DNA from: an uncultured Sutterella sp.
GTDB lineage: Bacteria; Pseudomonadota; Gammaproteobacteria; Burkholderiales; Burkholderiaceae_F
Length of the DNA: 20,081 bases
Reading direction: 5' to 3'
Assembly: GCA_900767875.1 (NCBI GenBank)
Contig: CAAGAT010000043.1
Location: forward strand, 1-20,081
Shown: one piece after another, positions 15,064 through 20,081 of the stretch
Position numbering within the stretch: position 1 is the first letter of the stretch
Layout of the letters: each line of letters starts with the position of its first letter
Program-made: the position numbers and the translations under genes
Notes under the pieces: model-generated
Database searches by the model: none
Told to the model about the DNA's origin: nothing
The model's input: only the letters and a program-made list of their open reading frames with translations

Positions 15064-15360
15064 GTGTGCGTGACGCTTGTCGTTTTCGTCCTTGACGACG
15101 CGGCGAGCGGTGTCGAACACCTTATTGATGGCTGCCATGGCATCGGGATCATTTTCCGTTGCCATCACGCTGCGGCCGCCCGAGACGATCATGTCGAGCT
15201 TGACGCAGAATTCGCCGAGACCCTGATGACCGACCTTCGTAATGGTCGCTTTGCATTCCGTCAGATTGTTGTCGAAACGCTGAAGCGCCTCAAAACGCTT
15301 TGCGATGTCGGCTTCGGCAGCCGGGGAGCGATCTACGCCATGGAAAATAACCTGCAGCAT
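15061..15360 (-). CDS. hpf: HPF/RaiA-type ribosome hibernation factor, short form
   Basis: Proteins of this family bind the 30S decoding centre and hold ribosomes in an inactive state during stress or stationary phase. The 99-residue product starts MLQVIFHGVDRSPAAEADI, has the helix AKRFEALQRFDNNLTECKATI, the strand GEFCVKLDMIVSGG and the helix DAMAAINKVFDTARRVVKDEND, the usual beta-alpha-beta-beta-beta-alpha order. ATG at 15360 is chosen because AGAGAGG lies 5 bases before it and homology begins there; the frame remains open further upstream. There is no long C-terminal dimerisation domain. Naming it hpf rather than raiA is by size only. Confidence 0.82.
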   Translation of the reverse strand: MLQVIFHGVDRSPAAEADIAKRFEALQRFDNNLTECKATITKVGHQGLGEFCVKLDMIVSGGRSVMATENDPDAMAAINKVFDTARRVVKDENDKRHAH

Positions 15361-15514
15361 AAAAACCTCTCTTTTTGTTGTTCGTGGGTTGGGCAGAACT
15401 GCGATCAGCCCTGCTGTATGAAACAGTTTACTCGGCAAGTGACCCAAAAACGCCCGCACCGGGGGCGAATTGGTGGAAATGTGAATTTTTCGGCAGAGGA
15501 CCCGTGCCTCTGTC

Positions 15515-15520
15515 TATACT
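15515..15520 (+). promoter_or_regulatory. candidate -10 box upstream of the repeat-protein gene
   Basis: TATACT matches the sigma70 -10 element well and lies 60 bases before the ATG at 15580. No good -35 hexamer is found at 16-18 bases, so this is provisional. Confidence 0.4.
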
Positions 15521-15579
15521 ATTCGGTTGGTGTGTCCTCGTTTTGAGTAACGCCGACCTTTTTATTCAAGGATATTGCA

Positions 15580-16194
15580 ATGGCTTTCGACCGTTTCAAT
15601 GACAAGCCGCCGCGCCGCGAAAAGCGTGACGGCGACAACTTCGGCAGCCGCAAGGGCAGCCGTTTTGAAGACTCCGGCCGCGAACGCGGTTTCGGCCGCG
15701 GCGAAGGCCGTTTCGGCGACCGTCCCGAAGGGCGTTTCGGCGAGCGCAAGAGCTTTGGTGAGCGCAAGAGCTTTGGCGACAAGCCCTTTGGCGAGCGCAG
15801 AAGCTTCGGCGACAAGCCCTTCGGCGAGCGCAAGAGCTTCGGCGAGCGCAAGAGCTTTGCCGGCCGTCCCTTCCGCGAAGAGCTCGGCGGCCGCTCGGGC
15901 CCGCGCGCCAAGGCCGTCGACAAGCGCCGCTTCTCGGATCGCGCCGCCTACGCGAGCAACGCCACCGTGCGTCTCGAAGAGGATGTGGCCAAGTACTTCA
16001 AGTCGGCCGAAGAGGTCAATGCTGCGCTGCGCCTGGTGATCGAACTCACCAAGACCGTGCGTGCCGATGAAGCGCCGGTGCAGGAGGCTCAAGCGAGCGA
16101 AGATGCCGACGCCGCCGAGGTCGAAACGACCGAAGAGGCCGTCGACGAAGCCGACGAGGCGCCCACGCCCGAGGCCGAGCCCAAGACGGAATAA
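15580..16194 (+). CDS. low-complexity Arg/Phe-Gly repeat protein, function unknown
   Basis: 204 residues in three zones. Residues 1-116 are almost entirely F, G, R, K, E, D and S, with seven tandem FGERKS/FGDKP units at 53-92; this resembles the intrinsically disordered arginine/glycine tails of RNA-binding proteins. Residues about 118-165 (NATVRLEEDVAKYFKSAEEV, then NAALRLVIEL) form the only fold-like segment and resemble a short conserved segment that I associate, from memory, with betaproteobacterial hypothetical proteins. Residues 166-204 are strongly acidic. AAGGA lies 8 bases before the ATG. Charge polarity (basic front, acidic tail) suggests nucleic-acid contact or condensate formation, but that is inference. 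No catalytic motif, signal peptide or membrane segment is seen. Confidence 0.75.
   Translation: MAFDRFNDKPPRREKRDGDNFGSRKGSRFEDSGRERGFGRGEGRFGDRPEGRFGERKSFGERKSFGDKPFGERRSFGDKPFGERKSFGERKSFAGRPFREELGGRSGPRAKAVDKRRFSDRAAYASNATVRLEEDVAKYFKSAEEVNAALRLVIELTKTVRADEAPVQEAQASEDADAAEVETTEEAVDEADEAPTPEAEPKTE
15736..15855 (+). repeat. in-frame 18/15-bp tandem repeats encoding FGERKS and FGDKP
   Basis: Seven units in the order 18, 18, 15, 18, 15, 18, 18 bases encode FGERKS, FGERKS, FGDKP, FGERRS, FGDKP, FGERKS, FGERKS. Units differ mainly at third positions, so the array expanded within the coding frame. Confidence 0.92.
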
Positions 16195-16441
16195 CACGGC
16201 AAAGACGTCGCGTCCGCGACTCTTTGAAAAGCGCCCGTCCGACAAGCCCTTCGATCCCCTTGGGACGATGGCCTGCCGGCGGGCGTTAAGCTTTTCGGGC
16301 GCAGCGCTCGGTTAAACTTGCGCATGCACGTATAAAAAGACGGTCGGCCCGAGGGCCGAACCGCACGCCGACGGGGTTCGCGAGCCGCTCGCCGCCGCCG
16401 TCCGTGCTCGACCAACCCCATAGAATCAACGAACGAAAGCC
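16195..16441 (+). other. intergenic region upstream of the GlpD-like gene
   Basis: GAAAAGC near 16226 can pair with GCTTTTC near 16289 around an inner GCCCG/CGGGC stem, a doubtful terminator for the repeat-protein gene. TATAAA at about 16332 may be a -10 for the next gene, without a good -35. A small hairpin (CGGTCGGCC with GGCCGAACCG) follows near 16343-16365. Confidence 0.3.
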
Positions 16442-17911
16442 ATGGCCAACAAAGAGGTCTTTTGCAGCCGCCGCCGGATGCTTGAGCGTCTGGCGCAGCA
16501 AGATGAGTTTGACGTCGCCGTCATCGGCGCCGGCGCAACCGGTTTGGGCGTCGCGCTGGACGCCGCCAGCCGCGGAATGAGCGTGCTGATCGTCGACGCG
16601 CAGGACTGGGCCTCGGGCTCGACTTCCCGCTCGGGCAAGCACATCGGCAGCGACGTGCGGCTTCTGGCCTGTCCCGCGCAGTGGGGCAAGGTGCGCGATG
16701 CGCTCTACGAGCGCCGTCTTCTGCTGCAAAACGCGCCCGCGCTGGTGCGCGCGCAAAGCTACGTCATCGCCTGCCGTAGCAAGATCACCATGCTCTTTCG
16801 CGCCGCCACCTTGGCGCTTTACAGCCTCTTTTCGAGCGGCGGCCGCGGCACGCGTCCCGTGTCCATGCAGGGCCGCCTGATGGCTCTGGGGATGCTGCCG
16901 GGCATTGAGCGGCGCGGTTTGGCCGGCTCGGTGAACTTTATCGACGCCGTTTGCGACGACGCGGGACTGGCTCTGTCGCTTTTAAAGGGCGCCGTCTCCT
17001 ACGGGGCCGTGGCCCTGAACCGCATGCGCATGATTGACGCCGAGGCCGACGGACGGCGCATCACGGGGATCGTGCTGCAGGACGGCGAAACCGGTCGCAA
17101 GATGAAGGTGCGCGCCCTCACCGTCTTTAACTGCGCGGGCGTGTGGGCCGACGACGTGCGCCGCCTCGTGGACGTGACCTGCGGCAACACGGTGCGCATT
17201 GTGCGCCGCTCCTACATTGTGGTCGACAAAACCTTCATGCCCACGGGCAATGCGCTCTATCTGCCGCACGGCTGCGGGCCGCAGCCCCTGACGATCGTGC
17301 CCTGGCAGGGGCGCCTACTCATCGGCTCGACCGTGTCGGTGCAGGGACAGGCCCCGCTCGATCCGCAGGTGACCGAAGACGAGGTGCGCCTGCTGATGGC
17401 CGGCGCCAACCGCGTGCTCAGCCGCAAGATCCGCCGTCAGGACGTGCGCGCGAAGTTTGCCGGTCTCGAGGATCAGGTCGGCGTCAAGGGGCTCGATCGG
17501 GGCCGCGGCTGGACCGTTCTGACGGAATTTCGCAATATGTTCACCGTGATCGGCGGCTCGATGACGCTGTACCGCGCCAAGGCTGAGGCGGCGCTCGACG
17601 AGGCCATCCGTCGTCATCAGCTGCCCAAGTACGGTTGCATGACCCGCTCGATGCGCCTGAACGGTGAGGCGCAAATGCCCATGGAGTCGCTGCAAAAGCT
17701 GCTCTTGGCCGGCGACGCTCCTTCGCCCGAGGCGCTCCTTAGCCTGGCCGACTTCGTGCGGGCCGAATTTGCCGCCACGGCCGCCCGCACGGCCGAGGAC
17801 ATTCTGTGGCGCCGCCTGCGCATCGGGTTCCTGGATGCGGCCCGCGCCGAAATGCTCAAGCCGGCCGTCGAGGAGCAGATCGCCGCCCTCAAGGCGCAGG
17901 AAGCGGCTTGA
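16442..17911 (+). CDS. GlpD-like FAD-dependent dehydrogenase, divergent
   Basis: 489 residues of the glycerol-3-phosphate dehydrogenase (DAO) family. The FAD-binding VIGAGATGLG is at 28-37, followed by ALDAASRGMSVLIVDAQDWASGSTSRSGK. FNCAGVWADDVRRL (229-242), PLTIVPWQGRLLIGST and a C-terminal helical domain with FLDAARAEML match GlpD. Several motifs that are nearly constant in GlpD differ: the expected K-L-I-H-G-G-L-R-Y-L reads KHIGSDVRLL, the G-x-R-P-L loop reads GLEDQ, and G-G-K-W-T-T-Y-R reads GGSMTLYR. Fold and cofactor binding look intact, whereas substrate binding is probably changed or lost. No glp gene adjoins it. The ribosome site is weak (GAACGAAAG). Confidence 0.8.
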   Translation: MANKEVFCSRRRMLERLAQQDEFDVAVIGAGATGLGVALDAASRGMSVLIVDAQDWASGSTSRSGKHIGSDVRLLACPAQWGKVRDALYERRLLLQNAPALVRAQSYVIACRSKITMLFRAATLALYSLFSSGGRGTRPVSMQGRLMALGMLPGIERRGLAGSVNFIDAVCDDAGLALSLLKGAVSYGAVALNRMRMIDAEADGRRITGIVLQDGETGRKMKVRALTVFNCAGVWADDVRRLVDVTCGNTVRIVRRSYIVVDKTFMPTGNALYLPHGCGPQPLTIVPWQGRLLIGSTVSVQGQAPLDPQVTEDEVRLLMAGANRVLSRKIRRQDVRAKFAGLEDQVGVKGLDRGRGWTVLTEFRNMFTVIGGSMTLYRAKAEAALDEAIRRHQLPKYGCMTRSMRLNGEAQMPMESLQKLLLAGDAPSPEALLSLADFVRAEFAATAARTAEDILWRRLRIGFLDAARAEMLKPAVEEQIAALKAQEAA

Positions 17912-17961
17912 GAGAGGGTGCCGGGGCCTGTATTTTTTCTTAAAAATCAAGCGGCAGAGTC

Positions 17962-17990
17962 TTGACAGAGGCCCGATTCCCTGTCATAAT
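17962..17990 (+). promoter_or_regulatory. strong sigma70 promoter of rplU-rpmA
   Basis: A perfect TTGACA at 17962-17967 and CATAAT at 17985-17990 are separated by 17 bases. The predicted start is near 17997, leaving a leader of about 130 bases before rplU. Confidence 0.92.
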
Positions 17991-17996
17991 CTCGAT

Positions 17997-18128
17997 CCCT
18001 TCCTTTCGCAGGGAAGGTGTGCGTGTGCGCGCAACACCGCTTCGGCGGCGGCGCAGTATGCGTAATCTGAAATGACAAAAAGGTTTTGCCTACCGGGCAA
18101 CCGGGCGCAAAACGGCGAGGAAAATTAT
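17997..18128 (+). promoter_or_regulatory. structured 5' leader of rplU, candidate autoregulatory element
   Basis: The leader holds a small hairpin near 18028-18040 (CCGC-TTCG-GCGG) and a larger one at 18083-18113, where GTTTTGC pairs with GCAAAAC. The larger stem ends 15 bases before the start codon and just before the GAGGAAAAT ribosome site. Such leaders often let a ribosomal protein repress its own mRNA; this one is not recognised as a named family. Confidence 0.45.
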
Positions 18129-18440
18129 ATGTACGCAATCATCAAGACCGGCGGCAAGCAGTACCGCGTTGCCGAAGGCGATTTTCTCAAGGTCGAAACC
18201 CTCAACGCCGACGTTGACGGCGAAGTGGTTTTCAATGAAGTGCTCGCTGTGAGCACGGAAGAAGGCCTCAAGGTCGGCACCCCCGTCGTGGAAGGTGCTG
18301 CCGTGACCGCAGTCGTGACCCATCACGGCCGCGCCGATAAGGTCCGCATTTTCAAGTTCCGCCGCCGCAAGCACTCCATGAAGAGCGCCGGCCACCGTCA
18401 GAACTACACGGAAGTCAAGATCACCAAGATCCAGGCTTAA
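18129..18440 (+). CDS. rplU: 50S ribosomal protein bL21
   Basis: 103 residues, the standard length. It opens MYAIIKTGGKQYRVAEGDFLKV and ends with the RNA-binding stretch KVRIFKFRRRKHSMKSAGHR followed by QNYTEVKITKI. ATG at 18129 follows GAGGAAAAT and coincides with the conserved N-terminus, so an in-frame ATG at 18072 inside the leader is not used. First gene of the rplU-rpmA operon. Confidence 0.97.
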   Translation: MYAIIKTGGKQYRVAEGDFLKVETLNADVDGEVVFNEVLAVSTEEGLKVGTPVVEGAAVTAVVTHHGRADKVRIFKFRRRKHSMKSAGHRQNYTEVKITKIQA

Positions 18441-18472
18441 TTTGCAACGATTTTTAGAAGAGAACACAGAAA

Positions 18473-18736
18473 ATGGCACACAAGAAGGGCGGCGGCTCTA
18501 CCCGCAACGGTCGTGACTCTCAGGCCAAGCGCCTCGGCGTCAAGGTTTTCGGCAACGCCATGATCAACGCCGGCGGCATCATCGTTCGTCAGCGCGGCAC
18601 GAAGTTCCACGCCGGTGACAACGTCGGCATCGGCCGTGACCACACGCTGTATGCGCTCGTGGACGGCATCGTGGCCTTCGAAGTGAAGGGCCCGAAGAAC
18701 AACCAGTTCGTGAAGGTTGTTCCGGTTGCCGGCTAA
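18473..18736 (+). CDS. rpmA: 50S ribosomal protein bL27
   Basis: 87 residues, typical length. MAHKKGGGSTRNGRDSQAKR is the flexible N-terminus that reaches the peptidyl-transferase centre, followed by VIVRQRGT-like IIVRQRGTKFHAG and GRDHTLYALVDG. It lies 32 bases after rplU with an AGAAGAGA ribosome site and shares the rplU promoter. Confidence 0.97.
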   Translation: MAHKKGGGSTRNGRDSQAKRLGVKVFGNAMINAGGIIVRQRGTKFHAGDNVGIGRDHTLYALVDGIVAFEVKGPKNNQFVKVVPVAG

Positions 18737-18777
18737 TTGAAGTTTTCGATGCCGCGTCCGCGGCATCCGAGCTTCAA
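18737..18777 (+). other. long imperfect hairpin directly after rpmA
   Basis: GATGCCGCG (18748-18756) pairs with CGCGGCATC (18759-18767), and the outer TTGAAG pairs with CTTCAA. It has no T run, and could stabilise the mRNA end ahead of the terminator. Confidence 0.6.
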
Positions 18778-18782
18778 GCGAG

Positions 18783-18821
18783 AAAAGCCCTGACGAGACA
18801 TTCGCCTCGCGGGGCTTTTTT
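18783..18821 (+). terminator. terminator of rplU-rpmA
   Basis: AAAAGCCC (18783-18790) pairs with GGGCTTTT (18812-18819), with an inner CGAG/CTCG pairing, followed by T's to 18821. Confidence 0.88.
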
Positions 18822-18842
18822 CATAGAAACGCCGCAAGGAAA

Positions 18843-18862
18843 CATCTGACTTTAGTCAGGTG
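18843..18862 (+). repeat. IS left-end hairpin overlapping the tnpA start
   Basis: An 8-bp stem (one G-T pair) with a TTTA loop. The GTG start codon of tnpA at 18860-18862 forms the last bases of the 3' arm, so folding would hide the start in the transcript. Confidence 0.7.
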
Positions 18863-19258
18863 AGGAATTGCGGCCCATGCGTTTCACATTACCATGTGAT
18901 ATGGTGCCCAAAGTATCGCAAACGGATACTTACAGGTGAAATTGCCAAGACTTTGCGTCTTGCCATCAACGCGATCTGCATCGAGCGCGAGTGGCCGATT
19001 CTGACCTTGGAAATCCAACCTGACCATATCTATTTGTTCGTAACCATCCCTCCGTCTCTGGCAGTGGCCGATGCTGTAAAGATTTTGAAGGGTTCGACGG
19101 CCAGGAAGCTGTTTGCAGCTTTCTCGGCATCAAAGAATCAGCTTTACGGCGGGCATTTGTGGTCTCCGTCCTATTACGTAGGTACGGCAGGCAATGTCAG
19201 TGCGGAAACCATCAGGCATTACATTGAAAGGACTGAACATATCAAAGGGCGCAGGTAG
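18860..19258 (+). CDS. tnpA: IS200/IS605 TnpA-like Y1 transposase, altered HUH motif
   Basis: 132 residues, within the family range. YHVIWCPKYRKRILTGEIA, LKGSTARKLFAAF, LWSPSYYVGTAGNVSAETI and HYIERTEHIK are family-typical, with Tyr121 as the expected catalytic nucleophile. The metal-binding HUH motif normally reads D-H-V-H-L; here it is DHIYL at 55-59, so the second His is Tyr58 (codon TAT at 19031-19033, one base from CAT). This would be expected to weaken or abolish single-strand cleavage. The start is GTG inside the left-end hairpin, with no good ribosome site. It overlaps tnpB by 65 bases. Confidence 0.85.
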   Translation: MRNCGPCVSHYHVIWCPKYRKRILTGEIAKTLRLAINAICIEREWPILTLEIQPDHIYLFVTIPPSLAVADAVKILKGSTARKLFAAFSASKNQLYGGHLWSPSYYVGTAGNVSAETIRHYIERTEHIKGRR

Positions 19259-20081
19259 GCTCGTTCGGCGCAAGGTCGATGTGCGTACCGTCTGCATTGC
19301 CTTGGAGGTCGATACCGATGCTTCCGAAAAGATGCATCAGACCCGTCGCCTCTACGGGCAGGCCTGCGACTTGCTCGTTCCAATCGTCGTGTCCGATACG
19401 GATCGAAAAGACCGGCTCTGGCAAAGATACAACCTGCACAAGGCCGCCTATCCGATGGTTCGAACCCAAATGCCTGACCTTGGTTCTCAGCTCGCCTGCA
19501 ACGTCATGCGTTCTGTGTCGAGCATGTACCAGTCGTGGATCAGCAACCATCCGAACTTCTCGGAGGATAAGAAGATGGTGCTCCCGAGCATCAGCTTCAG
19601 AAATCCCGTTGTTCACTTGGACAAGAACACCATACGCTTCTTCAACAACTACACCGAAGCTTCGCTCTATACGGTGAATGGGCGTGTCACTGTTCGTCTT
19701 CGTCCGGGAAAGTTTCAGCAGAGCCTTTTGGCCGGTTTTTTGGCTGAAGAGCTTGCCAGAACGTCGAAGGAGAATCGGATTTACAAGCTTGGCGAATGCA
19801 ACCTCGTTTGGAAGTGCGGCATCAAAGGCACGTCTTCGCTATGGGAGCTGCACATTGCCATAGAGAAGAAACTCAAGGAAGTATCTCTCGACAACTTGTC
19901 TTTGAATCAAGTCATGGGCGTCGATGTTGGCGAAAACAACGCCGCCGCACTGTCTACCGGGCGAATCTTCAAGGCCGGAAAGATGAAGGACGATCGTGAC
20001 AAATACCTGAGCAGTCGGGCTCGTTTCCAGCGCAATGGCTCCAGAAGCGCCAGACAGGCACTTCGAAGGGCTTCCGGCCGA
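19194..20081 (+). CDS. tnpB: TnpB-like RNA-guided nuclease / IS605 OrfB, partial
   Basis: An uninterrupted frame of 296 codons reaches the window edge without a stop. After MSVRKPSGITLKGLN it reads LVRRKVDVRTVCIALEVD, then LGSQLACNVMRSVSSMYQSW, LPSISFRNPVVHLDKN and GVDVGENNAAALSTGR. The Asp of GVDVGENN, residue 244, matches the first RuvC catalytic residue of TnpB. The following basic segment SSRARFQRNGSRSARQALRR matches the usual Arg-rich stretch. The RuvC-II Glu, RuvC-III Asp, the zinc ribbon and any guide-RNA region would lie beyond 20081. ATG at 19194 is the first start after an upstream stop; homology clearly begins by about 19245. TnpB proteins are ancestors of Cas12 and use an RNA from the element end. 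Confidence 0.82.
   Translation, partial: MSVRKPSGITLKGLNISKGAGRLVRRKVDVRTVCIALEVDTDASEKMHQTRRLYGQACDLLVPIVVSDTDRKDRLWQRYNLHKAAYPMVRTQMPDLGSQLACNVMRSVSSMYQSWISNHPNFSEDKKMVLPSISFRNPVVHLDKNTIRFFNNYTEASLYTVNGRVTVRLRPGKFQQSLLAGFLAEELARTSKENRIYKLGECNLVWKCGIKGTSSLWELHIAIEKKLKEVSLDNLSLNQVMGVDVGENNAAALSTGRIFKAGKMKDDRDKYLSSRARFQRNGSRSARQALRRASGR

Larger units (their letters stand above)
18843..20081 (+). mobile_element. IS200/IS605-type element, left part, running off the window
   Basis: It contains tnpA (Y1 transposase) and an overlapping tnpB on the same strand, and is visibly lower in GC than the host genes. The left side starts with a hairpin at 18843-18862 (CATCTGAC, TTTA loop, GTCAGGTG), the kind of subterminal stem-loop TnpA recognises in this family. 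The exact left cleavage site is not determined and the right end lies beyond 20081. It sits just past the rpmA terminator. Confidence 0.85.

Noticed and set aside
15736..15855. Tandem repeats as a CRISPR array
   Set aside because: Units are contiguous 15/18-bp coding repeats without spacers.
15562..16245. Minus-strand frame of about 227 codons opposite the repeat protein
   Set aside because: Its LAEALALAEG-like repetition is the complement of the FGERKS repeats; the plus frame has the ribosome site and a structured composition.
19279..19677. Plus-strand frame of about 132 codons inside the IS element
   Set aside because: It is an out-of-frame shadow of tnpB, which is continuously open in another frame with recognisable motifs.

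Overview
The window looks like the chromosome of a GC-rich betaproteobacterium, most likely Burkholderiales and plausibly Sutterellaceae-like. This is inferred from the gene set: a stand-alone heptose-1-phosphate adenylyltransferase, a double-length UvrA, a lactate-utilisation (lut) cluster and an rplU-rpmA pair. No database search was possible. Nearly everything is ordinary housekeeping sequence. The exceptions are a decaying lut cluster with an AT-rich island at the left and an IS200/IS605-type element at the right edge.

Left part (1-4651, minus strand). lutC has a frameshift. lutB has lost roughly its first half and carries two internal stops, one of them at an iron-sulfur cysteine codon. 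An AT-rich stretch without a recognisable gene follows, then an orphan periplasmic amino-acid-binding protein with a structured leader and a clear terminator. Next come a PEBP-family protein, the tRNA 2-thiolation enzyme TtcA and dihydroneopterin aldolase FolB.

Middle part (4652-13011). A small DUF2905 membrane protein reads plus. Opposite it lies a minus-strand run apaH - uvrA - cca - VOC protein with short gaps, probably one transcription unit. The UvrA has two complete UvrA modules in one chain of about 1887 residues, with four Walker A and four LSGGE motifs.

Right-middle part (13012-16441). galU (plus) and rfaE2/hldC (minus) converge on a strong shared hairpin; both feed surface-polysaccharide precursor synthesis. 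A tandem tRNA-Ala(GGC) - tRNA-Glu(TTC) pair has a textbook promoter and terminator. A short HPF-type ribosome hibernation factor (minus) and a low-complexity Phe-Gly/Arg repeat protein (plus) follow.

Right end (16442-20081). A GlpD-like FAD dehydrogenase lacks several family-typical active-site motifs. rplU-rpmA have an excellent sigma70 promoter, a structured leader and a terminator. Beyond that terminator, where obgE often lies in related bacteria, there is a lower-GC IS200/IS605 element. Its TnpA has Tyr in place of the second His of the HUH motif, and its TnpB is open to the window edge.
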